Source: Plasmopara viticola (lineage: Eukaryota > Oomycota > Peronosporomycetes > Peronosporales > Peronosporaceae). From it: a DNA stretch of 64,000 nt. The notes below the pieces were generated by a model that was not told the DNA's origin, searched no databases, and saw only the letters and a list, made by a program, of their open reading frames with translations. This document shows positions 1-12,405 of the stretch, in pieces. Both the position numbers and the translations under genes were made by a program. Numbering within the stretch: the first letter of the stretch is position 1; every line of letters begins with the position of its first letter. The stretch covers positions 1-64,000 of the forward strand of contig MBPM02000203.1 of the NCBI GenBank assembly GCA_001695595.3. The letters run 5' to 3'.

Positions 1-108
1 GACAAGTCTATAATTGTACAACTCAGGCCAGATGATATTAAAGTATTGAGTGTAGCTATCGCAAAAGTAAGCAAACAAATATATGAGCGAAATTGTAGCA
101 CTACCATA

Positions 109-181
109 TATCGGAGGAGGGGATCGAACCCTCGATCTTGAGCGTGTTAAGCTCACGTCCTAACCACTAGACGACACCGAC
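109..181 (-). tRNA. tRNA-Val (AAC)
   Basis: Consensus copy; structure described at 16684-16756. Confidence 0.95.
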
Positions 182-553
182 ATTCGGCTCATAGATATTC
201 ACACACTTACTAAAATTTGCCATGATGACGTCTCAAACCGCCTTTTTTTGCTGTTATATTCATCACCTAGTGTTTAATCTTCGCTCTAACTAAAGGCCGT
301 CATATACCCAATGTTCATTTTGAAATAACAGAACGCGCACTTTGATTTGAGTAAGAAGCAAAGTAATAATAAATATTGCACCTTTTAAAAGAACAAAACC
401 CTGGTGCGGACAATTTACTCTGAAAATGTGATATGTAGGATCACGTTGCAATTGTTGCACCTTCTTATGCATAACGATATAAAAGCGTATTTATAAAGTT
501 GAGAGATGTAATCGTGAATGACAGCGCTCGAGAAATTATCGAGCACTTTGATT

Positions 554-634
554 CGACAGCTGTGAGATTTGAACTCACGCGGGTTACCCCAATAGATTTC
601 TAGTCTATCGCCTTAACCACTCGGCCAAGCTGTC
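554..634 (-). tRNA. tRNA-Ser (AGA)
   Basis: Consensus copy; structure described at 16279-16359. Confidence 0.95.
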
Positions 635-959
635 GTTAAAGAGTGACCGGTTTTCATTCGCTTATAAGCTGCTTCAAGCTTGGGCGAGAGCAAGAATGAG
701 CCAAAAATCGTCCGACAACGCGCAAAGTGCACCCAAGAGGAATGTACACCTATCTCCAAATCGTCGCACGAGGGCTACTACCTACTTTCTGATATGTTTC
801 TTTTTTGACTGGATAGCTTTGTTTGTGTTGACAAGTGCTTGTGCTGAGGGGACAAGTCTATAATTGTTACAACTCAGGCCAGATGATATTAAAGTATTGA
901 GTGTAGCTATCGCAAAAGTAAGCAAACAAATATATGAGCGAAATTGTAGCACTACCATA

Positions 960-1032
960 TATCGGAGGAGGGGATCGAACCCTCGATCTTGAGCGTGTTA
1001 AGCTCACGTCCTAACCACTAGACGACACCGAC
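960..1032 (-). tRNA. tRNA-Val (AAC)
   Basis: Consensus copy. Confidence 0.95.
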
Positions 1033-1406
1033 ATTCGGCTCGTAAATATTTACACACTTACTAAAATTTGCCATGATGACTTCTTCAAACCGCCTTTCTT
1101 TTGCTGTTATATTCATCACCTAGTGTTTAATCTTCGCTCTAACTAAAGGCCGTCATATACCCAATGTTCATTTTGAAATAACAGAACGCGCACTTTGATT
1201 TGAGTAAGAAGCAGAAGTAATAATAAATATTGCACCTTTTAAAAGAACAAAACCCTGGTCGGACAATTTACTCTGAAAATGTGATATGTAGGATCACGTT
1301 GCAATTGTTGCACCTTCTTATGCATAACGATATAAAAGCATATTTATAAAGTTGAGAGATGTAATCGTGAATGACAGCGCTCGAGAAATTATCGAGCACT
1401 TTGATT

Positions 1407-1487
1407 CGACAGCTGTGAGATTTGAACTCACGCGGGTTACCCCAATAGATTTCTAGTCTATCGCCTTAACCACTCGGCCAAGCTGTC
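1407..1487 (-). tRNA. tRNA-Ser (AGA)
   Basis: Consensus copy. Confidence 0.95.
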
Positions 1488-1811
1488 GTTAAAGAGTGAC
1501 CGGTTTTCATTCGCTTATAAGCTGCTTCAAGCTTGGGCGAGAGCAAGAATGAGCCAAAAATCGTCCGACAACGCGCAAAGTGCACCCAAGAGGAATGTAC
1601 ACCTATCTCCAAATCGTCGCACGAGGGCTACTACCTACTTTCTGATATGTTTCTTTTTTGACTGGATAGCTTTGTTTGTGTTGACAAGTGCTTGTGCTGA
1701 GGGGACAAGTCTATAATTGTACAACTCAGGCCAGATGATATTAAAGTATTGAGTGTAGCTATCGCAAAAGTAAGCAAACAAATATATGAGCGAAATTGTA
1801 GCACTACCATA

Positions 1812-1884
1812 TATCGGAGGAGGGGATCGAACCCTCGATCTTGAGCGTGTTAAGCTCACGTCCTAACCACTAGACGACACCGAC
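1812..1884 (-). tRNA. tRNA-Val (AAC)
   Basis: Consensus copy. Confidence 0.95.
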
Positions 1885-2258
1885 ATTCGGCTCATAATAT
1901 TTACACACTTACTAAAATTTGCCATGATGACTTCTTCAAACCGCCTTTCTTTTGCTGTTATATTCATCACCTAGTGTTTAATCTTCGCTCTAACTAAAGG
2001 CCGTCATATACCCAATGTTCATTTTGAAATAACAGAACGCGCACTTTGATTTGAGTAAGAAGCAGAAGTAATAATAAATATTGCACCTTTTAAAAGAACA
2101 AAACCCTGGTGCGGACAATTTACTCTGAAAATGTGATATGTAGGATCACGTTGCAATTGTTGCACCTTCTTATGCATAACGATATAAAAGCGTATTTATA
2201 AAGTTGAGAGATGTAATCGTGAATGACAGCGCTCGAGAAATTATCGAGCACTTTGATT

Positions 2259-2339
2259 CGACAGCTGTGAGATTTGAACTCACGCGGGTTACCCCAATAG
2301 ATTTCTAGTCTATCGCCTTAACCACTCGGCCAAGCTGTC
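2259..2339 (-). tRNA. tRNA-Ser (AGA)
   Basis: Consensus copy. Confidence 0.95.
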
Positions 2340-2662
2340 GTTAAAGAGTGACCGGTTTTCATTCGCTTATAAGCTGCTTCAAGCTTGGGCGAGAGCAAGA
2401 ATGAGCCAAAAATCGTCCGACAACGCGCAAAGTGCACCCAAGAGGAATGTACACCTATCTCCAAATCGTCGCACGAGGGCTACTACCTACTTTCTGATAT
2501 GTTTCTTTTTTGACTGGATAGCTTTGTTTGTGTTGACAAGTGCTTGTGCTGAGGGGACAAGTCTATAATGTACAACTCAGGCCAGATGATATTAAAGTAT
2601 TGAGTGTAGCTATCGCAAAAGTAAGCAAACAAATATATGAGCGAAATTGTAGCACTACCATA

Positions 2663-2735
2663 TATCGGAGGAGGGGATCGAACCCTCGATCTTGAGCGTG
2701 TTAAGCTCACGTCCTAACCACTAGACGACACCGAC
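2663..2735 (-). tRNA. tRNA-Val (AAC)
   Basis: Consensus copy. Confidence 0.95.
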
Positions 2736-3110
2736 ATTCGGCTCATAGATATTTACACACTTACTAAAATTTGCCATAATGACTTTCTTCAAACCGCCTT
2801 TCTTTTGCTGTTATATTCATCACCTAGTGTTTAATCTTCGCTCTAACTAAAGGCCGTCATATACCCAATGTTCATTTTGAAATAACAGAACGCGCACTTT
2901 GATTTGAGTAAGAAGCAGAAGTAATAATAAATATTGCACCTTTTAAAAGAACAAAACCCTGGTCGCGGACAATTTACTCTGAAAATGTGATATGTAGGAT
3001 CACGTTGCAATTGTTGCACCTTCTTATGCATAACGATATAAAAGCATTTATAAAGTTGAGAGATGTAATCGTGAATGACAGCGCTCGAGAAATTATCGAG
3101 CACTCTGATT

Positions 3111-3191
3111 CGACAGCTGTGAGATTTGAACTCACGCGGGTTACCCCAATAGATTTCTAGTCTATCGCCTTAACCACTCGGCCAAGCTGTC
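3111..3191 (-). tRNA. tRNA-Ser (AGA)
   Basis: Consensus copy. The 3' flank spacer is slightly shortened (aagcatttata). Confidence 0.95.
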
Positions 3192-3495
3192 GTTAAAGAG
3201 TGACCGGTTTTCATTCGCTTATAAGCTGCTTCAAGCTTGGGCGAGAGCAAGAATGAGCCAAAAATCGTCCGACAACGCGCAAAGTGCACCCAAGAGGAAT
3301 GTACACCTATCTCCAAATCGTCGCACGAGGGCTACTACCTACTTTCTGATATGTTTCTTTTTTGACTGGATAGCTTTGTTTGTGTTGACAAGTGCTTGTG
3401 CTGAGGGGACAAGTCTATAATTGTACAACTCAGGCCAGATGATATTAAAGTATTGAGTGTAGCTATCGCAAAAGTAAGCAAACAAATATATGAGC

Positions 3496-4932
3496 ACCCG
3501 GCGCACGGCAAAGATGCTCCATCCAATCCCAGCGTCTCCCGTTCGGCTTTCGTTCGTTGAACGGATTGACCTGGGACTTCGGAGACTAGTCCGCGTCGTT
3601 CATCCTCGACGACGTCAGCGCCGAAGCCGGCGCTGAAGACCCAAAGCCTGAAGGAAAGCACAGAGCGAAGCCTCTCCAACCTGCGGCGATTCATTAGCAA
3701 CATCGGCCGTTCGTGCTGACGTCGTTTCTCCTCACTGCGCAACGCCATCGAGCTGAAGAGAAGAGGGAAGGTCAGCTCCAGCCAGGAGCTCAGCTTGTCC
3801 GCAAACTGTGGCACACCATCTCGCGAAGAAGGTGATCGATATCGATGACGTCTTGTCGATCTCGACTTATCAAGAATCTACAGGTGGAATCTCGCACCCG
3901 CAGCCCAAATTCCAAGCCGACAGCGATGCTGATTGCTCACAGACGGCTTCACGACCGTCGTGAACAAAAAAAGCGCACACGGGGAGAGTCGACTTCTCCA
4001 GCATGCTGACGAAGCATGTACCACGCCGCTCGACGGAATCGCGACGAAGAACTACTTTGCGGAGCTCCAGACGATGTCCGCGTCGTTCCAAAGCTTCGAC
4101 GCGGCCATCAACCCGAAGTACGGTAAACGGCACCAGATCGTCCCGCCGAAGTGAGATGCCGGAGGCGCTCAGATGTCGAAAGAGGCCGCTTTTTTCGTGG
4201 AGAACGCCACACCAAGATTAGAACACAGCGAAAGCGTCGTTGTTGTCGAAGTGCGGAGTCGATGGTGAACGACGAGAACACTGCGCTGCTCAACACACTT
4301 CCCGACCTTCTTGCGGCAGCAGACGGCAAGGTGGACGGCACTGTAAAGATCATGGAGAACGCTTCAAACCCGGACCACGTGATGAAGAAACTTGTTGAGT
4401 CGGGTCCGGCGTTCAACAGCGCGATGTCCCTCAAGATGGCGGAGAATGGCAACGAGATCGCTGAACTCGCCCAACTGCACATGATCAAGCGTGTGCTGAG
4501 CGCGACGACGCCGAACGCGACGTCACGTTCAGTGCGAAGTGGAAGAAGCTGACAGGGACGGCTGTGCCCTCAAAACGTCAAGAGCTGCTCAAAGCGTGCG
4601 CGAAGTGGTGGACGGCGACGGACCAAGTTCGTGAGCTGTCCCGGTTCACTAAGGCGCTGAGTGTGTTTGAGCTCGCCCTGATATCGGCGGCACCGACAAT
4701 CTTCTTGAGTGATCACTGGATCCAATTCGTCACAGGCGAGCCAGTTCAGTGGATCCCAGCTCATCACGCAAGACTGCTGCACCCAAACACCCTCTTAAAA
4801 CTGCTGCGATCGGACCTTGGTGCTCTCTGCATGGAGCACTGGAGCCGTGTCCAATGGCAGGGCCACCTTCTCGACGAACTTGAGGAGCTGCGAAAGCTTG
4901 AGGGGAGTACCCGGTTGACGAGTCGGTGTTGA
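3496..4932 (+). pseudogene. LINE copy 1 ORF1 remnant
   Basis: Broken plus-strand frames that line up with ORF1 of the better copy at 43759-46335. The stretch near 4040-4150 (KNYFAEL ... RHQIVPPK) matches SNYFDVL ... FQIVPRK there. The stretch near 4290-4480 (LLNTLPDLLAAADGKVDG) matches LLPDRLAAADTMVSG. The stretch at 4564-4932 (WIPAHHARLLHPNTLL) matches WIPAHNRRLLHPNMLL. Several frame changes separate these pieces. ORF1 of LINEs usually encodes the RNA-binding particle protein, but I see no zinc knuckle here, so the role is inferred only from position upstream of the endonuclease. 3496-3930 has no recognisable coding match. Confidence 0.7.
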
Positions 4933-4980
4933 AGCTTCAAGTTGCGGGTGACGGATCGGTGACACTAGTGGCGGGCGGCC

Positions 4981-7361
4981 TTGCCACCCGCTGCTAAGGC
5001 GGATTCGGCTCCACCAACCTGGACAAACGTTGGTGTTCTCACTGTAAACACCAACGGCGTGAAGAAGAACGGCCACCTGTTGATCGAGCATCTGCTCTCC
5101 AGGTACTCGGTATCTTGTCTCCAAGAAACCAAGTTCGCCGACCGCCACCAACTTGACACCTTCCGCTTCCATCTCGAGTCGGCATTCACGCACAAGCTGT
5201 TCGTAAGCGATGACAATGCGCTGCTCGATAGACCAACGCGAGGTCGAGTAACGGCGTCCTGACGCTGCTGCGCTCCGACTTTCCTGGCTTTGACTCAGCT
5301 GCCAATGTTCCCCACCTCACTGTCTCCGGCCGCTACCTTGTCGTGCGTGTGATGGTCGATCTTACTCCCATCTACATACACAATGTGTACGCGCCAGTCG
5401 ACAAGCAAGAGAAACAAGCGTTCTTCTCGAATCTCGCGACAGAAGGGTTCGAAGACGCCGCGATCCACTTTGTCCTTGGCGACTTGAACACTCCGCTTGA
5501 CCCGAGTCTCGACTGCTCCATACCGGACCTCCGCTATGACCCTAGTCGCTCGAGTTGCCTTGACTGGTTGGCGCGACTTGGGGTTGCTGATGCCTGGCGT
5601 ATCCACAACGACTCGAAGCGCGTCTTCACGGGCCCGATGCCCCGCAAGAACCGACTCGACTACGTGCTGCTGTCCGAATTGTTCAGCAACCAATTTTACC
5701 ACGACGCCAAGTACTTTGACCCAAAGCATGCCGGTGATCACTTGGCGCACAGCGTGAGCTTCAAGTCTGGATCCCAACTACATGGCCGAGGGTACTGGAA
5801 GTTTCCACGATACCTTCTCGACTATCCTCAAGTCGTTTTGGCAATTCAGCGTGAAGTTAATGACATCCTCAAGCAGCTTCGGTCGACATCAAAACCCGGG
5901 CAAGACTTGGGAGATGTGGAAGGCGAGCATCAAGGCGCAACTTCAGGGCCTCCAGAAGAAACTTCGAGCACAAGACGCTCAAAGCCATAGAGGAGGCCCG
6001 CATTACGCTTGACCGCGCGGCCGCTCAGTACCAGACGGAGTCGGATGAAGACAACCGCGACGTGTACGAAGCGGCGATGCGTGAGTACAAAGAGACGGTG
6101 ACAAGGTCGAGCCAGTATAGCCAACGCAGCACTTCCAAGCTGCGAACTCCGAAAAGTCGACGAAGCACTTCTTCCGTCCTCTCGACACAAGCCTCCGGCG
6201 CGTCTCCATCGAAGAGGTCGTCACGCCAAATGGAAGTATCTCGACTAATTCGAACGAGATCTACCTCCGGTTCCTCGAACATTGGGGTTCCGAGATGGGG
6301 GACGAAAACAGCCCTGGCGGTAAGGCACTTCCGCCAGACGACGCGCTTCAAAGAAAACTGCTGGACTCTATCATTCGCAAACTGCCTGAGCTCGACCGCA
6401 ACGCACTGGACAGGAGAGTCAGCGCGTCCGACCTCGAGCAGGCGATCAAGCACATGAAGGCGACTTCGTCTCCAGGTATGGACGGCTTGACGGCTGGTTT
6501 CTACCAGGTTGCGCCGGCATTTTTGGTGAGTGTCTCGCGCTGGTGTTTAGAAATTGCCTTGAGCGCGGGAAACTGCTGACATCGCAGCGCAAATCAGCTG
6601 TGGTACTGCTTCACAAGAAAGGCTCTCGTGCCGACCCGGGAAACTACCGCCCGATTGCGCTGATTCCGGTCGACGTCAAGGTGCTGTCAAAGGCGCTCAC
6701 GTTCCGTCTTCAGGCTGTCATTCACAAGCTGATCCACCCGACCAGAAGGGGTTCATTCGCGGCCGCTCATCCACCACCACGTTCGCTTTCTTGCAGATCT
6801 TCAAGACCTCGTGACGAGCCGTGACGAGGAGGCGTACGCGCTGTTGGATTTCCAGAAGGCGTTTGACCGTGTGAATGGGAATACATGTTCAAGCTGCTCA
6901 AGCGCATGGGCATCGGAGACGGCTTTATTCGCTGGGTGAAGCTGCTGTACACCGACCCGCTCGCGAATCTTCTCATCAACGGCGAAGTTCAACCGGCACT
7001 TCAACCGACGCGTGGAGTAAAGCAAGGAGATCCACTCTCCGCGCTTCTTTTCGTTTTGACGATCGAGCCGCTTGGTAACCTGCTCCGATCACACGAGGAG
7101 TATGGCGTGTGCCTAAATGAAGACCACACGGCGACGAGCGTCTTCTTCGCGGACGACTCGACACTCCTTGGTAGCTCAATTGCTAACCTTCGGGCACAGC
7201 TCGATCTCGTCAAAGAGTACTGTCAAGGCTCCGGCGCAAAGCTAAATCTGACCAAGTCGGTGCTGCTGGCCCTGAATCGCGGCCACGAGTGTCCGTCGAT
7301 GCCGGACGTTCAGATCCTCGACCGGCTGGGGTCGGTCAAATACCTTGGTCGTCGCTCGACG
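4981..7361 (+). pseudogene. LINE copy 1 ORF2 remnant (APE endonuclease + reverse transcriptase)
   Basis: Endonuclease motifs appear in order: VNTNG near 5045, QETKF near 5120, HNVYAPVD near 5380, LGDLNTPLD near 5475, RLDYVLL near 5655 and DHLAH near 5740. Reverse-transcriptase motifs follow: SPGMDGLTAGFYQVAP near 6470, LLHKKGSRADPGNYRPI near 6610, LLDFQKAFDRV near 6840, RGVKQGDPLSALLF near 7010 and FFADDSTLL near 7145. At least four frame changes separate them, so no full-length protein can be made. The frame is cut by the right edge of the LINE block just after VKYLG. Confidence 0.88.
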
Positions 7362-7726
7362 ACACACTTACTAACAATTTGCTCATGATGACTCTTCCAA
7401 ACCGCCGCTTTCTTTTTGCTGTCGTATATGTCAGTCACCTAGAGTTTAATAGCTTCGCTCTAACTAAATGGCCGTCTATATACCCGAATTGTTCGATTTT
7501 GAAATAACAGAACGGCGCACTTTCGATTTGCCATGTAAGAAGCAGACAGTAATAATAAATATTGCACCTTTTAAAAGAACAAACCCTGGTCAGGACAATT
7601 CCCTGAAGTGTCGATGTAGGATCACGTTGCAATTGTTGCACCTTCTTATAATAACGATATAAAATATTTATAAAGTTGAGAGTGTAATCCGAATGACGCG
7701 CTCGAGAAATTATCGAGCATTTGATT

Positions 7727-7803
7727 CGGTGCTGGAGATTTGAACTCACGCGGGTTACCCCAATAGATTTCTAGTCTTCGCCTTAACCACTCGGCGAAGC
7801 GTA
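7727..7803 (-). pseudogene. tRNA-Ser (AGA), degenerate copy
   Basis: Recognisable tRNA-Ser with intact anticodon loop (CTAGAAA) and variable arm. The acceptor and T-stem sides are altered (ggtgctggag in place of gacagctgtgag), and one base is missing from the anticodon stem (agtcttcgcc for agtctatcgcc). Box A reads CGCCGAGTGG rather than TGGCCGAGTGG. It lies in the indel-rich unit beside LINE copy 1. Either a dead gene or poor consensus sequence. Confidence 0.7.
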
Positions 7804-8102
7804 TTGAGTGACCGGTTTTCATTCGCTTATAAGCTGCTTCAAGCTTTGGAGGAAGAATGCCAAAAATCGTCCGACAACGCGAAAGTGCACCCACGACAAG
7901 ACATTCTCACAAATCGTCGTCGAGCCACTACCTACTTTCTGATATGTTTCTTTTTTGACTGGATAGCTTTGTTTGTGTTGACAAGTGCTTGTCTGAGGGG
8001 ACAAGTCTATAAGCAACTCAGGCCAGATGATATTAAAGTATTGAGTGTAGCTATCGCAAAAGTTGCAAACAAATATATGAGCGAAATTGTAGCACTACCA
8101 TA

Positions 8103-8174
8103 TATCGGAGAGGGGATCGAACCCTCGATCTTGAGCGTGTTAAGCTCACGTCCTAACCACTAGACGACACCGAC
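8103..8174 (-). tRNA. tRNA-Val (AAC), one-base deletion
   Basis: As the consensus, but one G is missing on the plus strand at the T-stem/acceptor boundary (tcggagagggg for tcggaggagggg). The gene is 72 nt and the T stem or acceptor is one pair short. Function doubtful. Confidence 0.8.
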
Positions 8175-8535
8175 ATTCGGCTCATAGATATTTACACACT
8201 TACTAAGTTTGCCATGATGACTTCAAACCGCCTTTTTTGCTGTTATATTCATCACCTAGTGTTTAATCTTCGCTCTAACTAAAGGCCGTCATAACCCAAT
8301 GTTCATTTTGAAATAACAGAACGCGCACTTTGATTTGAGTAAGAAGCAGAAGTAATTAAATATTGCACCTTTTAAAAGAACAAAACCCTGGTCGCGGACA
8401 ATTTACTCTGAAAATGTGATTGTAGGATCACGTTGCAATTGTTGCACCTTCTTATGCATAACGATATTATATTTATAAAGTTGAGAGATGTAATCGTGAA
8501 TGACAGCGCTCGAGAAATTATCGAGCACTTTGATT

Positions 8536-8616
8536 CGACAGCTGTGAGATTTGAACTCACGCGGGTTACCCCAATAGATTTCTAGTCTATCGCCTTAACC
8601 ACTCGGCCAAGCTGTC
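8536..8616 (-). tRNA. tRNA-Ser (AGA)
   Basis: Consensus copy. Confidence 0.95.
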
Positions 8617-8939
8617 GTTAAAGAGTGACCGGTTTTCATTCGCTTATAAGCTGCTTCAAGCTTGGGCGAGAGCAAGAATGAGCCAAAAATCGTCCGACAA
8701 CGCGCAAAGTGCACCCAAGAGGAATGTACACCTATCTCCAAATCGTCGCACGAGGGCTACTACCTACTTTCTGATATGTTTCTTTTTTGACTGGATAGCT
8801 TTGTTTGTGTTGACAAGTGCTTGTGCTGAGGGACAAGTCTATAATGGTACAACTCAGGCCAGATGATATTAAAGTATTGAGTGTAGCTATCGCAAAAGTA
8901 AGCAAACAAATATATGAGCGAAATTGTAGCACTACCATA

Positions 8940-9012
8940 TATCGGAGGAGGGGATCGAACCCTCGATCTTGAGCGTGTTAAGCTCACGTCCTAACCACTA
9001 GACGACACCGAC
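8940..9012 (-). tRNA. tRNA-Val (AAC)
   Basis: Consensus copy. Confidence 0.95.
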
Positions 9013-9386
9013 ATTCGGCTCATAGATATTCACACACTTACTAAAATTTGCCATGATGACGTCATCAAACCGCCTTTTTTTGCTGTTATATTTATCACCT
9101 AGTGTTTAATCTTCGCTCTAACTAAAGGCCGTCATAACCCAATGTTCATTTTGAAATAACAGAACGCGCACTTTGATTTGAGTAAGAAGCAGAAGTAATA
9201 ATAAATATTGCACCTTTTAAAAGAACAAAACCCTGGTGGCGGACAATTTACTCTGAAAATGTGATATGTAGGATCACGTTGCAATTGTTGCACCTTCTTA
9301 TGCATAACGATATAAAAGCATATTTATAAAGTTGAGAGATGTAATCGTGAATGACAGCGCTCGAGAAATTATCGAGCACTTTGATT

Positions 9387-9467
9387 CGACAGCTGTGAGA
9401 TTTGAACTCACGCGGGTTACCCCAATAGATTTCTAGTCTATCGCCTTAACCACTCGGCCAAGCTGTC
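9387..9467 (-). tRNA. tRNA-Ser (AGA)
   Basis: Consensus copy. Confidence 0.95.
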
Positions 9468-9791
9468 GTTAAAGAGTGACCGGTTTTCATTCGCTTATAA
9501 GCTGCTTCAAGCTTGGGCGAGAGCAAGAATGAGCCAAAAATCGTCCGACAACGCGCAAAGTGCACCCAAGAGGAATGTACACCTATCTCCAAATCGTCGC
9601 ACGAGGGCTACTACCTACTTTCTGATATGTTTCTTTTTTGACTGGATAGCTTTGTTTGTGTTGACAAGTGCTTGTGCTGAGGGGACAAGTCTATAATGGT
9701 ACAACTCAGGCCAGATGATATTAAAGTATTGAGTGTAGCTATCGCAAAAGTAAGCAAACAAATATATGAGCGAAATTGTAGCACTACCATA

Positions 9792-9864
9792 TATCGGAGG
9801 AGGGGATCGAACCCTCGATCTTGAGCGTGTTAAGCTCACGTCCTAACCACTAGACGACACCGAC
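9792..9864 (-). tRNA. tRNA-Val (AAC)
   Basis: Consensus copy. Confidence 0.95.
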
Positions 9865-10240
9865 ATTCGGCTCATAAATATTCACACACTTACTAAAATT
9901 TGCCATGATGACGGTCATCAAACCGCCTTTTTTTGCTGTTATATTTATCACCTAGTGTTTAATCTTCGCTCTAACTAAAGGCCGTCATATACCCAATGTT
10001 CATTTTGAAATAACAGAACGCGCACTTTGATTTGAGTAAGAAGCAGAAGTAATAATAAATATTGCACCTTTTAAAAGAACAAAACCCTGGTGGCGGACAA
10101 TTTACTCTGAAAATGTGATATGTAGGATCACGTTGCAATTGTTGCACCTTCTTATGCATAACGATATAAAAGCGTATTTATAAAGTTGAGAGATGTAATC
10201 GTGAATGACAGCGCTCGAGAAATTATCGAGCACTTTGATT

Positions 10241-10321
10241 CGACAGCTGTGAGATTTGAACTCACGCGGGTTACCCCAATAGATTTCTAGTCTATCGCCT
10301 TAACCACTCGGCCAAGCTGTC
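10241..10321 (-). tRNA. tRNA-Ser (AGA)
   Basis: Consensus copy. Confidence 0.95.
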
Positions 10322-10643
10322 GTTAAAGAGTGACCGGTTTTCATTCGCTTATAAGCTGCTTCAAGCTTGGGCGAGAGCAAGAATGAGCCAAAAATCGTCC
10401 GACAACGCGCAAAGTGCACCCAAGAGGAATGTACACCTATCTCCAAATCGTCGCACGAGGGCTACTACCTACTTTCTGATATGTTTCTTTTTTGACTGGA
10501 TAGCTTTGTTTGTGTTGACAAGTGCTTGTGCTGAGGGACAAGTCTATAATGTACAACTCAGGCCAGATGATATTAAAGTATTGAGTGTAGCTATCGCAAA
10601 AGTAAGCAAACAAATATATGAGCGAAATTGTAGCACTACCATA

Positions 10644-10716
10644 TATCGGAGGAGGGGATCGAACCCTCGATCTTGAGCGTGTTAAGCTCACGTCCTAACC
10701 ACTAGACGACACCGAC
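10644..10716 (-). tRNA. tRNA-Val (AAC)
   Basis: Consensus copy. Confidence 0.95.
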
Positions 10717-11093
10717 ATTCGGCTCATAGATATTCACACACTTACTAAAATTTGCCATGATGACGGTCATCAAACCGCCTTTTTTTGCTGTTATATTTAT
10801 CACCTAGTGTTTAATCTTCGCTCTAACTAAAGGCCGTCATATACCCAATGTTCATTTTGAAATAACAGAACGCGCACTTTGATTTGAGTAAGAAGCAGAA
10901 GTAATAATAAATATTGCACCTTTTGAAAAGAACAAAACCCTGGTGGCGGACAATTTACTCTGAAAATGTGATATGTAGGATCACGTTGCAATTGTTGCAC
11001 CTTCTTATGCATAACGATATAAATGCATATTTATAAAGTTGAGAGATGTAATCGTGAATGACAGCGCTCGAGAAATTATCGAGCACTTTGATT

Positions 11094-11174
11094 CGACAGC
11101 TGTGAGATTTGAACTCACGCGGGTTACCCCAATAGATTTCTAGTCTATCGCCTTAACCACTCGGCCAAGCTGTC
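11094..11174 (-). tRNA. tRNA-Ser (AGA)
   Basis: Consensus copy. Confidence 0.95.
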
Positions 11175-11497
11175 GTTAAAGAGTGACCGGTTTTCATTCG
11201 CTTATAAGCTGCTTCAAGCTTGGGCGAGAGCAAGAATGAGCCAAAAATCGTCCGACAACGCGCAAAGTGCACCCAAGAGGAATGTACACCTATCTTCAAA
11301 TCGTCGCACGAGGGCTACTACCTACTTTCTGATATGTTTCTTTTTTGACTGGATAGCTTTGTTTGTGTTGACAAGTGCTTGTGCTGAGGGGACAAGTCTA
11401 TAATGTACAACTCAGGCCAGATGATATTAAAGTATTGAGTGTAGCTATCGCAAAAGTAAGCAAACAAATATATGAGCGAAATTGTAGCACTACCATA

Positions 11498-11570
11498 TAT
11501 CGGAGGAGGGGATCGAATCCTCGATCTTGAGCGTGTTAAGCTCACGTCCTAACCACTAGACGACACCGAC
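11498..11570 (-). tRNA. tRNA-Val (AAC), T-stem variant
   Basis: Plus strand reads gatcgaatcctcg where others read gatcgaaccctcg. On the tRNA this turns T stem GAGGG into GAGGA, giving an A-C mismatch at 53:61 and changing the second base of box B. Shared with 13710 and 14412. Confidence 0.9.
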
Positions 11571-11943
11571 ATTCGGCTCATAAATATTTACACACTAAAA
11601 TTTGCCATGATGACTGTCTTCAAACCGCCTTTCTTTTGCTGTTATATTCATCACCTAGTGTTTAATCTTCGCTCTAACTAAAGGCCGAATATACCCAATG
11701 TTCATTTTGAAATAACAGAACGCGCACTTTGATTTGAGTAAGAAGCAGAAGTAATAATAAATATTGCACCTTTTGAAAAGAACAAAACCCTGGTGGCGGA
11801 CAATTTACTCTGAAAATGTGATATGTAGGATCACGTTGCAATTGTTGCACCTTCTTATGCATAACGATATAAAAGCGTATTTATAAAGTTGAGAGATGTA
11901 ATCGTGAATGACAGCGCTCGAGAAATTATCGAGCACTTTGATT

Positions 11944-12024
11944 CGACAGCTGTGAGATTTGAACTCACGCGGGTTACCCCAATAGATTTCTAGTCTATCG
12001 CCTTAACCACTCGGCCAAGCTGTC
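11944..12024 (-). tRNA. tRNA-Ser (AGA)
   Basis: Consensus copy. Confidence 0.95.
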
Positions 12025-12332
12025 GTTAAAGAGTGACCGGTTTTCATTCGCTTATAAGCTGCTTCAAGCTTGGGCGAGAGCAAGAATGAGCCAAAAATCG
12101 TCCGACAACGCGCAAAGTGCATGTTATCTCCAAATCGTCGCACGAGGGCTACTACCTACTTTCTGATATGTTTCTTTTTTGACTGGATAGCTTTGTTTGT
12201 GTTGACAAGTGCTTGTGCTGAGGGGACAAGTCTATAATTGTACAACTCAGGCCAGATGATATTAAAGTATTGAGTGTAGCTATCGCAAAAGTAAGCAAAC
12301 AAATATATGAGCGAAATTGTAGCACTACCATA

Positions 12333-12405
12333 TATCGGAGGAGGGGATCGAACCCTCGATCTTGAGCGTGTTAAGCTCACGTCCTAACCACTAGACGACA
12401 CCGAC
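12333..12405 (-). tRNA. tRNA-Val (AAC)
   Basis: Consensus copy. Confidence 0.95.

Larger units (their letters stand above)
1..3495 (-). repeat. tRNA Val/Ser tandem array, block A
   Basis: About four head-to-tail units of roughly 850 bp, each with tRNA-Val(AAC) and tRNA-Ser(AGA) on the minus strand separated by AT-rich spacers of about 370 and 320 bp. The spacers hold no credible protein gene: their 60-97 codon open frames run through the tRNA genes and change with single indels. The block begins outside the window and stops at 3495 where LINE sequence starts in place of a tRNA-Val gene. Small differences between units include gtctataattgtac versus gtctataatgtac and catagatatt versus cataatatt. 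Confidence 0.95.
3496..7361 (+). mobile_element. LINE copy 1, internal fragment, decayed
   Basis: A GC-richer block interrupts the array. On the plus strand it carries broken matches to both reading frames of the LINE at 43669-50959: ORF1 remnants (about 3930-4930), an APE-type endonuclease (4981-5780) and reverse transcriptase (6295-7361). It stops abruptly in the region after the RT core, so the C-terminal domain and the LINE 3' end are missing. The left side breaks in the spacer just before a tRNA-Val gene and the right side resumes after it, so one tRNA-Val gene is replaced. No target-site duplication is visible. This points to a later deletion or recombination rather than a simple insertion. 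Protein divergence from the 43669 copy suggests an older or different subfamily. Confidence 0.85.

Noticed and set aside
1635..1859. Recurrent 60-97 codon open frames in every array unit (for example frames starting MSLTRSRS or MHKKVQQL)
   Set aside because: They start with GTG or ATG inside or beside tRNA genes, overlap tRNA sequence, change length with single spacer indels and have no protein-like conservation beyond the repeat itself.
3335..3814. 159-codon minus-strand open frame across the array/LINE boundary
   Set aside because: It joins array spacer to LINE 5' sequence and exists only because of the junction; shadow of plus-strand LINE sequence.
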